The notes beneath the pieces are model-generated. The model was given only the letters and a program-made list of their open reading frames with translations. It did no database searches and was not told the DNA's origin. A program made the translations under genes and the position numbers. From Tubiluchus corallicola (lineage: Eukaryota; Priapulida; Priapulimorpha; Priapulimorphida; Tubiluchidae), in contig JAQGDQ010002367.1 in the NCBI GenBank assembly GCA_030141605.1, positions 62,001 to 126,000 of the forward strand: a stretch of DNA of 64,000 nucleotides, given 5' to 3'. Of the stretch, positions 10,547 to 21,479 are shown in pieces (the first letter of the stretch is position 1; each line of letters begins with the position of its first letter).

Positions 10547-11335
10547 TGGTGGTGGTGTAAGACTATAGATCACTCACTGGGCCTTGTCTCTCGAAAATCA
10601 TACATAAAGTTTGTTTACAAAGAACTTTTGTGCACCTCAAAACCGATTTTTTTTTTCGTACAGCGATAAAAGATATGTGTCTACTACTTTTCTCCTGTGT
10701 GCGCTTTTCGCCTGTAATTGCATGTATACATTATCGTATGTAGGAAACGTAGACGTACATTTGTGTTCTTAAAAATATACAGGGTGTGCCATATAGTGTG
10801 TTGTGTGTGTATAGGCCTAGTAATTTTAATGTTATCATTTGTCTTCAATTATCATTTAGATCTATGGTCCACCACTTTGAGAAAGTTGTAAAAAATTTGT
10901 AAATGTGTAAAAGAGCCTGTTAACAAGTGTGGCAACAGAATATTTAGTCGTCTTACACCAGACTTTAGAGTAGCCTTATGAGACACAATACTTTCCAACC
11001 TCTGCCTTTGTAGCCTTGTGAGACTTTGTATAGCTTGCGCAGTAGAGATGCGCATGTGTGTACCTGTGAGAGATTCTGGATGTGTTGTAACTCGAGAGGA
11101 TATATAAATTGTGATTATAGTCAGGTTCGGCCTGTGTGAGATGCTAGTTATGGAATTTAAAGCTCTTTTTTCGGTTCTTTTAAGATTTTTCCTATCACTG
11201 ATGCTAAACTTGTATTTTCTTTGTCTGGCCTTAACCATTGTCAAGATGTACCTTTTCTGAAGAATAGGCAGCAAGTGTTGTTGAAGGATTAAAGGGATGC
11301 ATCGTTTACATGTGTCTTAAACATTCATTTGCCAG
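10547..11335. other. MULE interior, presumed intron
   Basis: Lies between exon a and exon b of the transposase gene. The family usually has a further coding block here, but none can be read with confidence. Confidence 0.3.
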
Positions 11336-13009
11336 GTTGATTACTTCTGCCATCACAGGACCAGAAAGACCAAAGGGCAAGGGCCACATGCTGGAAAGAA
11401 GAATACTAATTGCCCAGCTGGGTTGCAGATTAAAGTCAAGAATACAAGTTTCTTTAACATCGATGGGCATATAAGGAAATGCCGGTAAGTAATTCAGGTT
11501 TCCTCTGCAGCTAGGCAAAGTACATGTATTTACTGAAGAAAATAAATCGAGGTGTGTCCTTTAAAATGGAATGCTCATCTTTTTTTAATGTTTGCCTATT
11601 TTGAAGTATTTGTTGAAGTGAATATGCCATTCTAATTTTCCCAACAACTTTTAAGGAATGATGTTGTATGCATAGAAAGAATATTTCACTCCTCTTTTTG
11701 TAGTTCAACAGCTTTAGCACAGATGGTATTTGGAATTACATTGTATTATGTTCTTTATGAATTTCAGTTCCGAAGACCCACATCTGCCCAATTATCCAAT
11801 GACAGTCAAGATCAAGTTCTGGCATAACCATCCTATCATGGCATTTGCTGTACTCAAACACCAAGATGTTGCAGAACCAACCAAACAAAAGATCTTGCAA
11901 TTGTTTGAGAATGGCTACACCGCATCGAAGGCACTTGAGTTGCACAAGTTTGACCTTCAAATGGAGGATCCAGAAGAGTATGTGGTCAAAAGTGGAAACC
12001 GAGCCATATGTCCTGATGTATTGCTATAGGTAAGTGATGTTTTACATTGGGAACACTACTCTCCACTGGTATGCCACAACCTAGTCGCCGAGTGGGCAAG
12101 ATATATTGACGGGACTCACTCGTCAGACCCTGGAAACAGGATTACCTCATCTCAGGATTCCTGAGATAAGACTCTTAAAGTATCCTATTGATAAATACCC
12201 TGCTGAAAGTAATACGTAAAAACCTCATTAAAGCTGAACTGATTATAATGAATATTTGGTACGTGGTCAAAAGACTCCTCTGAAGGTCCTAGAGCTGAAT
12301 CAAGAAATGTGGTGTACCTCATGTGACTTCACTCCGCTACCAGTTCTTATTTTGACAACAAACATTTTTCAACTGAAAGTAGGAATTGGACACGATTGCA
12401 GCTTGCTCAGTAATGAATGTCGCCTTAGGCACTCATGTTTTCAAAGTTCTTTTGTCATGTTTCTGACACTTCTTCAGGCTCTGACCTTTTGTGTTTTCTG
12501 CTTTTTTAGGTTGTACTATGCTACTTTCAAGAAGGAATATGGTGAACCAAATTGTCCACAGACTCTGCCTTGGCATCTGCCCTTCATTGCTTTGGGAAGT
12601 ATGCTGGAGTTGCTGAAGCTGTTGGAAACAAGAAAAAAAGAGAATGCTTGTTGGTGCAAAGTCCATTGGTGTCCAACCTACTGCAAGGGCACGCAGGAAA
12701 ATGGTTGGTGGAGGCCGCAATAAGATTGGATCTGGGCGACCATGCCATACAAATGTCCAGTCATCTTCTGTCACCCCATTTTCCTCGCAGGTAATGCCAA
12801 AATATAAAGCACCACACAGACTTTCTGCATGTGTAGAATGTAACCAAAACACTTGGCAAGACGCATTCTGCTAAGTAGTACAAGATTGATTGCAAGACAC
12901 TCAGGTTTGACAAAATGCTGTATATTGGAATGAGGTGTTAAGTTACACTGCAGTACTGGTATAGTTGACACTCCTTGTGTACCGCCAGCATTCAGAACAA
13001 TAACTGTGG

Positions 13010-13325
13010 TGATGAAGCTCAGATAGCTCAGAAATTCTGGTATGATAGACAGTCACGTGCACGTTCTTTTGAGGTTGGACAGCAAGTATTAGTACAACAC
13101 AAAGGATGTCACAAACATCTATAACCGGGTCTTGGTGCAGTCCTATCCTAAGAAGATGGTGAGGGCAATGGTATGCCAGTCACTTATTTGAGTCGCAAAC
13201 TAACGTCACCTGAAAGCAACTACTCATTTGTTGAACTCGAGTTGCTTGCCATTATCTGGTCTATTGAAAAATTGTCCAAGGCAAAGAAAATGTCCTTGCA
13301 GATGCGCTTTCCAGAGCGTAAATGG
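13010..13325 (+). pseudogene. Chimeric gypsy fragment: integrase tail joined to RNase H
   Basis: The translation runs AQIAQKFWYDRQSRARSFEVG followed by QQVLVQHKG, which is the C-terminal end of a gypsy integrase. After a short gap it gives LGAVLS*EDGEGN and then PVTYLSRKLTSPESNYSFVE followed by LELLAIIWSIEKL, the RNase H domain of a gypsy element. In an intact element RNase H precedes integrase, so the order here is reversed and both pieces are truncated. The fragment lies inside the MULE, downstream of its gene. Confidence 0.75.
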
Positions 13326-15668
13326 TTATGAAATGAAAAAAGCACAAAGTTTATAAAATCATGCAAAGTTTTTGCTAGGTAAGAATTCAAAGCCAGCAAA
13401 TAAATATTATTTAATTGGTGGAAAAATCTGTTGAGAATTTATTCCAGCCCCAGGTGGGGTGTATAGTAACATTTTGGATATGATATGTCTGCTGTCATTT
13501 GCTTATTTACAATGATCAATTTATGTTGTATAGTTTTTGACATACTTTGCCACTAGATGGCAGTTACTTTCTTATCCTGAGTTTTTAGTTAAGCTAAGTG
13601 AAGGCAGATCCATGTTTAATTTAGTTAATGGGGGTAGCTCAAGCCTTTATTTTCCTTTGTACCAACTAACTTCCTGTTAGTGATTGAATTACAGAATGGA
13701 TGATCATCATGGATGAATATTCAATACGTTAAAACTAAGATATATGTTTCCTCGTATAAACTTCACTTGTTTTGCACATCTGCGTGGAGATGTAGTTTTA
13801 GATATGCCAAACAGATACATCTTGACAGTGTACATGTATAGTGAGTGGAAGCCAGAACAGTGACCTAGAAAAGTTAGTTCAGGTAGAGAGCTGCTTACGT
13901 TTGGATGTTAAAAGCAGCCATGTTAATAAAAAGCAGTGAATAAATGTTGGTAACAACATGAAAGTGATTGTGGAGCCGACAGTGGTTAGCTTGGTGTAGG
14001 TGTAGCTGGTGATGTTGGTAGACTAGACCCTCTGTCAAAGTCAACTATCCTATATATGTCAATCTCAGGTGCAAAGCCATATTTTGGACAGACAGTCATA
14101 TGCCATAGTGTTGATGTATGCAGAGTCAGACTTATTCTGTGCAGAACCGAAGTTGCCGGTAAGATGTATCATTACTACATTTTCTAGTATCTGGAGGAAC
14201 ATTAACTGTTTGCCAAACGTCGATCATTAACTTCTTGAAGTGAAGCTTGGGACTTGCTAGTAAAAAGACACTGACCCTGCTGGTGAAATACAGTCTATGG
14301 CGCCTCCCACTAACCTGCATTCTTACTATCCCTTCATTACCTTGGGAATGGGGCTTTACTTTGTGCACACCCTGTATATTGCTTATAAATTGTAATTCTG
14401 ATTAGAAAACCGTTTTGTCAGTGTTAAAGCTTTATTTTGCTATCATACAACGAATTTCACTGTCATTTACATCCTTTAGATTTCATGATGTGAACGCAGC
14501 TTTAATTTCAATAAACCTACAAAAGTGTTGATTTCTGTATAGTAATTATTTACTGTTTTGCATTAGTTTACATTTGGTGATTGGACATTGAGGTTATATC
14601 CAGTAATCACTAGACTGCCTATTAACAGTTAATCAGGTAACGATCTCTGTAGAGTTCAAACAATTTACATATTTTGTTTGAAGTCCTTAGACCAAAATTC
14701 CGTCATGTTACAAGTTATGATTGTTGAAAATAAATGAAGAATAGTTCAATGTGAACATGGTGAAAAAAGAATGTTTTTTCTTTTATTAGCTGTCCTCAAG
14801 AATATAAGGTGTCGAAATTTTCCAACAGAGGGGCCGAAAGGTTCTAAAATGAAGACTTAGATTGCCTTTTGGTTTATATGCTTGTGCCCACCAAAACCTG
14901 CTACCAATTTTGGAGCACCCTTTTTCAAAACCCTATGACTAAGGGTTAAGAACCTAAATTAAGATGGATTTGAAATTAGTTGGCCTAAGTGGGACTGAGG
15001 GAAAAACATGGCTGACAGAACTTGCAACTTGGCATGAGGGCAATGCCAAGGGCTCAAAGTCATCATTTAGGTCCACTCGACCCCCCTCCCCAAAAGGTCT
15101 TCGTGCACCCTTCGACTGTCGAGAGAAATTTGAGTGATTTCGGAAAGAACTTTGGAAAAATTCATGAAAATCGTATGAATACTTACTGTAGTCCCATAGG
15201 AGAGATTGTGACTTTTCAAATGCCATCTTGAGAGTCGCAATCTCTCCTGAGGGACTTCACAGCAGTACTGTATTTAAGGGTTAATACCATAGTCTAATCA
15301 AGCGAATCTGACCGTATTATTTCCCTGATGTATGCCCACAGACTGACACTAACAGTATACTGTGGCCTCTTTGTCTTATTGGACCATGGAACATTGCGAA
15401 AGGCAATGAACTGCGGTTTGGTGCAGTATATCCTGAAAAAGAGCACCCCAAAATTACCCAAGGACTAGTTTCTATTAGTTCCAAATAAACCTACATTTTC
15501 TAGCCTTCTTTTCCAACCGCGTGCAAGGGCTGACAGCATGGCCTACCCTGTTCAATTAACAGGCAACAGTGCACTGAAGTGAGTGCCCGATGTTGTGTAA
15601 ACATGTGCACGTGGTTGACGAACGCCTGACATTGTTTACATGTGTGTAGTCATGGCTGTTTGAGGAAT
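13326..15668. other. MULE interior without a recognised gene
   Basis: No transposase motif on either strand. Two short open frames look protein-like but are not recognised: minus strand 14132-14368, and plus strand about 15341-15487. An imperfect 23-bp hairpin lies at 15191-15255. Other transposon fragments may be present. Confidence 0.35.
15191..15255. repeat. Imperfect 23-bp inverted repeat
   Basis: The arm GTCCCATAGGAGAGATTGTG (15191 on) pairs with 15233-15255 (AGTCGCAATCTCTCCTGAGG and on) with four mismatches, around a 19-bp loop. Confidence 0.6.
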
Positions 15669-15732
15669 CTGATTGGTTAATGCTAATGAGGGAAATAATC
15701 TGTTCGGAACTCAGTTGCAAAAAAACATTTGC
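15669..15732 (-). repeat. Right terminal inverted repeat of the MULE
   Basis: 64 bp, reverse complement of 9525-9589 with few differences. It is followed at 15733-15741 by the second copy of the 9-bp duplication GGCCCGCAC. Confidence 0.9.
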
Positions 15733-15741
15733 GGCCCGCAC

Positions 15742-16229
15742 ATCGGGGAAGATGAGGAATTTACCGTGCTGTGTTTGATATTTAATAAATGTGTTGTTTA
15801 TTAAATAAAGTCTTGATAGTTTGCCCTAATTGCTCTTTTTTGAAGTTTGAACGTACGGTTGTTATCATGGTTAAAAGTTTCGCCCTAGCTTAGTAACTAA
15901 TACTTAATTCGCGACAAAATTAAAGCATGATATAATGTGAGTATAACATGCTCAAGAAGAACGCACTTAAGTTTGTTTAACTCCAACGGAACGTGAAATT
16001 TTGACAGCTAAACTATTAATATGGTCGGTCCAAAAAGGTTTTCGTTAATGTTTAGACTTTAGATTTAAAAATGAGTAGTCGAAATTTGTTAAATATTACA
16101 GTTGTCGATTTTAACATTAAGATCGAACATTTTTCATAGCGTTGGCCATGGAAAAGCACAAACTTAATTTTACCGACATTAAGTAACAACTTATTTGCTC
16201 TAAGCTATTGACTTATAGAACAGAGTTCA
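15742..16229. other. Channel intron sequence, nothing recognised
   Basis: AT-rich, no gene or repeat identified. Confidence 0.3.
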
Positions 16230-17955
16230 AAATTTACGTTGTTTGAGATTTCGGATGCATCTGAACCAAGAGAAGAAATAGAAACTGTATCGTCAGAGTA
16301 CATAATGGTGGTAAAACCAACAAAAGAAGTCCACATTGAAATCGATCGATAATTGTCAAGTACAGCCTTAGCTTCTTTCTTGTAGAAGGGTGATACTCTC
16401 GGATAATTAATTTAGGGAATTTGGGAAGATGCTTTTGATAGAAGCTGAATTGGCTGTAAAAGTCCAAGACTAATTTGTTTAAGAATTTTAGCAGAAATTC
16501 ATTCTACACCAAAATTATAATGTTTCAAGAACTTTTGTGCAGGTGATTTGTCTAAAAGCAAAAGTTTTGGGAAATGGAATTGTTAAATAATCACAAAAAA
16601 ACTGGTATTTGTAGGCGCAATTTCGCTTACGATTTTTATCCCAATACTAGTGAAAAATTTATTAAAAGTCAGCTATACAAGAGCGCTTAATTAAAAACTA
16701 TCTAGAAAATAATACTTCGGTTTTGGTGTTGTTGATAATAGAACTGATGTTAGACCAGGTTTTTTTGATATCATTACAACAATATTGAAAACGGTCTGAA
16801 TAATACTGACGCCTAGAATTAGTAATGGTATTTTTTAATACTTTCTCATAATTGCGTAACGTGAGCATTTCTAACATGATAAAGGTTTGAATCACGTGGA
16901 GAACATTTAAGTTTAACATAAAACCGGTTTTTGGTTTTCATTGAGCGAAGAATGCATAGGTAATCGATGGTTTCATGTTATGTTTATAAGTGTCGGCTTG
17001 TATTTATCTAGTGAGACTCAGTTAAAATAAAACTAAAAAATCCGTAATTATAGTTTATATTGCCATGACTAGAATAAACGTACAAAAAATAACAATTAAA
17101 CAGACTTGTTTCAGCTTATCAATTTGAACACGTAATGTGTTGTAAAATTCGATAAACGTCGTGGGTTTTATTTTGGAATACACTCACGGAATGATACAAA
17201 ATAACTTTTATGAACGAAAATTTGATTGATAAGTATCCCAGCTGAAATATTACAAAATGTTTCGTCAATTCGAATAAAGTTATCAATTGAGGTCAAGCAA
17301 GCGTAATAGGGTGGGAAAAACGGTATCTAAGAAGTGTTTTGTACTCAAGTTTTTTAGAAATTTTTAATAAGTTAATATTTATTTCGCCCCAAATAAAAAT
17401 GGATAAATGTACACTTTCAAAAGTAGCAAGTACATTTGAAAATTCATCGCTAAAATCAAAGCATGATTGAAAAAGATTTTTAGGAGGACGATAACCATTG
17501 CCTAATATGATTCATTTGTTTACAGTTAAACCAAAAATTTCAACGAATTGACGTTCCCATAATGATTTATCGCAATTAGCAATAGGAATTTCCTTATTGC
17601 TAAAATCGTCTTGAATATATATTGCTAGACCGCCGTGCATATAGTCTGTACACTCTTTAGTAATAAGATTAATAACCACCAAGATTAAAAAGGGAGCTGC
17701 TTTCGTTGCAATATAACAAAGTTTCCTGTAAGCATATAGCACTGAATGGGATTCCGTTAGTCTGCAAAAGCTTAAGAAACGTAGAAAGTTTGAGAAATTT
17801 CGAAGTTAAAGATTGATGGTTTAAGTTAAGTATGCGAAATTCATCTTGTGAGATTTCACAAAACTTTTTGAAGTCAGCATCACTATAGTACAGGGAACCG
17901 ATTAATTGAATATAACCGAATAGGGTGGTCGCCGCCTGCACTGTAATGTAACTTT
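16230..17955 (-). pseudogene. LINE ORF2 5' half (apurinic endonuclease and linker), decayed
   Basis: Read on the minus strand from 17941. LNLNHQSLTSKFLKLSTFLK and GIPFSAICLQET are the opening of an APE-type endonuclease of non-LTR retrotransposons (typical: N-x-R-S-L...h-x-x-h-x-E-T). HGGLAIYIQDDFSNKEI and DKSLWERQFVEIFGL follow at about 17640-17530. Further along (16919-16698) the segment TITNSRRQYYSDRFQYC and NDIKKTWSNISSIINN is the basic linker between endonuclease and reverse transcriptase. Stops and frameshifts throughout. The reverse transcriptase itself is not seen below 16230. Confidence 0.72.
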
Positions 17956-18812
17956 AAAATTACGATTAAATTATTCTGGTCGGATACCTAGAACCTCCAA
18001 ACCTCCATCTAGTGATAAATAATGAAAAGAGAGTGAGCATTTATACGATTTGGTTGCCATCTTTCACGTCATCTTGAAAATTAGGGTTTCTGGTGATCAA
18101 ACAATGATGCGCTTCTAATTTTGTTATTAAAGCACGACCTCATGCTCTAAAATATGGTTGCTAAACCTTTAATAGCAAATTTTAGGGTCAAAACGTTTCA
18201 GCTATCTACTGTTACCCAACTGTTTTACTCTCATCATTTCATGTGATATTATCATGTGTAATTTTCTATCTTTGCCTCCATTTTAATTTTCAATGCAAAT
18301 ATTTGCTTACATCGACGAACAGCCTATACATAAAGTGTGCTAATTGACGCTATAATGCAAAACAGTTCAAGCATATCAGATATTAAACACAATTTTTACC
18401 AACTAACTGCGTATATTAATTAACTGTTTAGCTTCGACTACAGAGAGTATAATTGCGATATTCTTTTGTGCTCATGGCTGATATATATTTCAAATTAACC
18501 TCCTTTAAACAATAATGTAATTCGATGTGGTCACATTTGCAAGCCGTGTAGCTATGCACCTGGACAATTACCAATAGTAAAATATTAATGACATTTTTAA
18601 CAATTAACGCATGTTAATATCTGCTTGGCAGAAATATAAGACATGCCATTAAAGTTTCATGCTTTGCGTCACTCACGGTTACACAGTGTACACAAATGAA
18701 GAAGATGATAATCGATCGCACAGACAATTAGATAACACTCATCGCTAATCTATTATTTTTCACACGCAGCAGCATAAAAAAAGAACGAAGTTTAACAATC
18801 GTGGTAATATGA

Positions 18813-18884
<72 letters not shown>

Positions 18885-19079
18885 TAATGCGTTGAATAAA
18901 AGAGGACAGATGTCATTTGTTTTCAAACATGTTAGAAAAACAAAAAAATGTGTTGATTGGTTGACATGTGATGGGTAGGTCCTGTTGAAACATGTGATAC
19001 TAGTAATTTATAAACAAATTTAGTGTTATCAGTCGAAAGAACGTTAATGCTGAAGCCTACCTTCACTATTTTTTGTACC
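17956..19079. other. Channel intron with an AT microsatellite
   Basis: No gene recognised. Contains the (AT)n tract at 18818-18881. Confidence 0.3.
18818..18881. repeat. (AT)n microsatellite
   Basis: About 64 bp of uninterrupted AT dinucleotide. The Tyr-Ile open frame across it is an artefact. Confidence 0.95.
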
Positions 19080-19560
19080 GCATGTAATGCTAAACTCTCT
19101 CTACTTTTAGATTATCTCTCACTGGCAATTTTTTATCAGAAGAGATTAGTCATATATTTTTAGCTTGAATCATCGAAAAGCTATGCTTCCTAAACAGCCA
19201 CACCTCAGATGCGTACAGAATGATGGGTAGCACAGTGACTTTGAAAAGATTAATTATAGTTGGTAAACTGAAGTTGGTGCTTCTGTCTTGTCAGATTGTG
19301 TATTTAACAACAGTCGCCATTTCTGGCACCATATATGTGGACTTTCACAACAACTCTGAGCAGTTTACGTATTTATATCTGTACTTTGACTCGATATGTG
19401 CAACGTGCCATCATCGGCATATTGAAAATTTCTCCACATGTTTAGGCATTTGGTTAACATTTCTGCTACAAAAAATATAAACAGCGTCGGGGACAAAACC
19501 TAATTTTGTGATAACCCATAACTTTGCTTCACTTTCTTTAAGCTTCAAAAGATTACACAT
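19080..19560 (-). pseudogene. LINE reverse transcriptase C-terminal fragment
   Basis: On the minus strand the segment near 19260-19100 reads IINLFKVTVLPIILYASEVW followed by LFRKHSFSMIQ. This is the conserved V-L-P-I-L-x-Y-x-x-E-V-W block at the end of non-LTR reverse transcriptases. Upstream (19500-19270) worn pieces of the palm/thumb region are readable with stops. The open frame at 19581-19820 on the same strand is not recognised. Confidence 0.65.
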
Positions 19561-20431
19561 TTCTCTTTTTAAGTCATTCATTATTTGTGAATCTGCAACA
19601 AACTGAAGAGCGTTACCTTGTTTTCTGGGGTAAAAAGCCTGCGTATCAGCTTTCTCCTCAGATTCTGCGTCGCTGTCGCTTTGTATGTCTTCGTCGCTAT
19701 GTAACTTTCAGCTTGTTTGAGAAAATCAGATATATCATATATGAAGTGCCTGTCGCACAAGTATTGCCCATTTGGTCTAAATGATCCTGAAACCACGTTC
19801 TTTTTCAACATATTTGGCAATTTTTAGCCGCGCCAGTAGGTTTTTGTCCTGGCATAATTACCGTACAGCAGGCTTGTATATCCCGAGGCTATCAAAACGC
19901 AGTTAAGAGAATTTGTTTGAACACTGGCTAACGTAAGCCTACAGTTCTTTATAATTTAAGAACAGTTGTTGTAAAAGTTTTTACTACATTTCTCAAAAAT
20001 TTAGTCCGACACCATTTTACAAAAATTCGCGAGCTAAAACGATCCGTATGAAGTGCACCGTTCCGTGACCACTGCAAGCGCTGTGACTGTGACCACTGAT
20101 ATATATCACACTGCACTACATTACATAACTTTACAACATTCTATTACATTTGCAGAACGTATTGCAGAATCTTCGGTTTGTGACTTTGTCATATAGGGTT
20201 TTCTAGTTTAAAGCTACTCGTATTTTCTTAATAGTTAGATGCAATTAAAATGTTTTTACAGAATTTGAATAATGTCGTATCTGTAGCAAATACCTGGCAT
20301 TAACAAACTGCACGTTTGCATTGCAATGTACGAAACTTTGACACTCTGTTTTGTTGCCCCACAATTTTGGGCATATCAGTTATTTTGTTTTTTTCATATA
20401 CATAAATTGATAAAATTTTTTGAATCTTGTG
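19561..20431. other. Channel intron, nothing recognised
   Basis: No gene or element identified apart from a short unassigned minus-strand open frame at 19581-19820. Confidence 0.3.
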
Positions 20432-20466
20432 TGGTTGTTGTTATTGTTATTATTATTACTATACTA

Positions 20467-20533
<67 letters not shown>

Positions 20534-20545
20534 TATTATTATTAC

Positions 20546-20584
<39 letters not shown>
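20432..20584. repeat. (TTA)n microsatellite beside channel exon 2
   Basis: About 140 bp of TTA/ATT units with rare interruptions. On the minus strand it begins about 60 bases after the donor site of channel exon 2. Poly-Leu, poly-Tyr and poly-Asn open frames here are artefacts. Confidence 0.95.
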
Positions 20585-20585
<1 letters not shown>

Positions 20586-20644
20586 AGACGACCTTAACAA
20601 TTCCAAAAGTTTGTTAGAGCAATTAACAAAGAAGTCCATCCTAC

Positions 20645-20848
20645 CAACGCACTTGTTGAAGAATAAGGTTGGTCAAGGAACGCCCACAGCTTTGGTTTAT
20701 ACTGTTTCCAGCAGCTTGCATTGGCCGATAAACCCGCCTCATTGTCAATACCAAAGATTTTGGTGACTTGAGTCAGACTTTTTGCGTCAACATCTAGTTC
20801 ATCCTCACTAGCCAACTCTGGATCTCCAACAAAAGCACGAAGGGTTTC
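20645..20848 (-). CDS. Shaw: Shaw-like K+ channel, exon 2: T1-S1 linker
   Basis: 68 codons, phase 0 at both ends. The minus-strand acceptor TTTTGTTACAG is followed by GAAACCCTTCG at 20848; the donor is GCGTTG/GTAGGA at 20645. The exon reads ETLRAF, a run of acidic and small residues (the variable linker), then WKQYKPKLWAFLDQPYSS. That last part is the conserved W-x-x-x-x-P-x-x-W-x-h-h-x-x-P-Y-S-S motif just before S1 in Kv3/Shaw channels. Joined to exon 1 it gives HRDAQ-ETLRAF, and to exon 3 STSAL-TLHIIS, both fitting the family. The exon is isolated between two introns of more than 13 kb. Confidence 0.9.
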
Positions 20849-21479
20849 CTGTAACAAAATCAGTTTAGTAAGTTTAGCGTGTGATAGCTCTTTACTTTTT
20901 CTTGAATTTGATGTTGCAGTACTGAAAAAATAAAATGGGCAGTAACGTTGCTGTATAACTTGGAATCTTGCTTACTCCCAAAAAATGAAAGCAAAATAGA
21001 TGCACTGAATTGAATTAAATATATTGACTAACAGGCATAAAGCATAATAGCCGGTGGTGGTTTTTGGTGTCAGAGGGTGCGGACGTGTCTGAAGTCTCTC
21101 TGAGTTTTGCAGTTTTTACGCGAACGTTTATGATCACGAAGTCTCAAATCACTCAAAGTATCTATTCCCACTGACGAAGTCGCCTCACTCGAATCTGGCA
21201 TCCTCTCTGATGACTTGGATGGAGCTCCTAAAGCAGCTGGTAAACTATGAACTGAACGTCATGGTTCAAAACCTCTGAAAAGCCCCTTCTTCACTGGGGG
21301 GCTTTTCTCAACCTCGGCATTACTATTATTATAGTAATAATACATCGGCAACCCTTATTACATCATCGGTTGTAAAAAAAAACTTGCTGTAAGTATACAG
21401 TCCACGATGTGTGTATATCGCTACGTGTTTTTGTGATTCCTCGTTAAGCAAAATTTCCAAGTACACATTTGATAAACAA
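20849..21479. other. Channel intron, nothing coding
   Basis: No gene recognised. It holds a small perfect stem, AAAAGCCCC...GGGGCTTTT, at about 21278-21307, and a palindromic ATTACTATTATTATAGTAAT nearby (about 21323-21342). Confidence 0.3.

Larger units (their letters stand above)
9711..12873 (+). pseudogene. MULE transposase gene, spliced, frameshifted and lacking its DDE core
   Basis: Exons are inferred from splice sites and protein family. Exon a (9711-9779) is MAIHVCEFCVKEP... with a C-x2-C pair, donor GCG/GTAAGA, phase 0. A middle exon may be missing. Exon b (11336-11484), acceptor GCCAG, begins VDYFCHHRT and holds KKNTNCPAG; donor GCCG/GTAAGT, phase 2. Exon c (11768-12029) restores the codon and gives EDPHLPNYPMTVKIKFWHNHP. 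The Cys pair of b and the HNH of c form the WRKY-GCM1-type zinc finger typical of MULE transposases. Exon c ends ...AICPDV, then a frameshift, then YCYR. Exon d (12510-12873) continues LYYATFKKEYGEPNCP, then, in two other frames, the C-terminal tail (ALHCFGKYAGVAEAVG; IGVQPTARARRKM; APHRLSACVE). The DDE core and SWIM finger expected between them are missing. The protein would bind the ends and cut the DNA in a live copy. Confidence 0.75.
9525..15732 (+). mobile_element. Mutator-like (MULE) DNA transposon, 6.2 kb, decayed
   Basis: Both ends carry an inverted repeat of 64-65 bp, at 9525-9589 and 15669-15732. It begins GCGAAAT or GCAAAT, then a T-run, and shares TTGCAACTGAGTTCC and the inner end AACCAATCAG with only a few mismatches. 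The element is flanked by a perfect 9-bp direct repeat GGCCCGCAC at 9516-9524 and 15733-15741. A 9-bp duplication is the signature of Mutator-like elements. Inside, on the plus strand, are exons of a MULE-type transposase (9711-12873), so ends and gene agree. The catalytic DDE core is not recognisable and the exons carry frameshifts, so this copy is non-autonomous. It sits in an intron of the Shaw-like channel and was itself hit by a smaller element (9812-10537) and a gypsy fragment (13010-13325). Confidence 0.88.

Noticed and set aside
9525-15732. Interpretation of the 65-bp inverted repeats as two independent insertions of a small repeat
   Set aside because: The perfect 9-bp duplication outside both, and none inside, fits a single 6.2 kb insertion.
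20326-20639. Poly-Leu, poly-Tyr and poly-Asn open frames
   Set aside because: They are translations of the (TTA)n microsatellite and have no flanking coding sequence.
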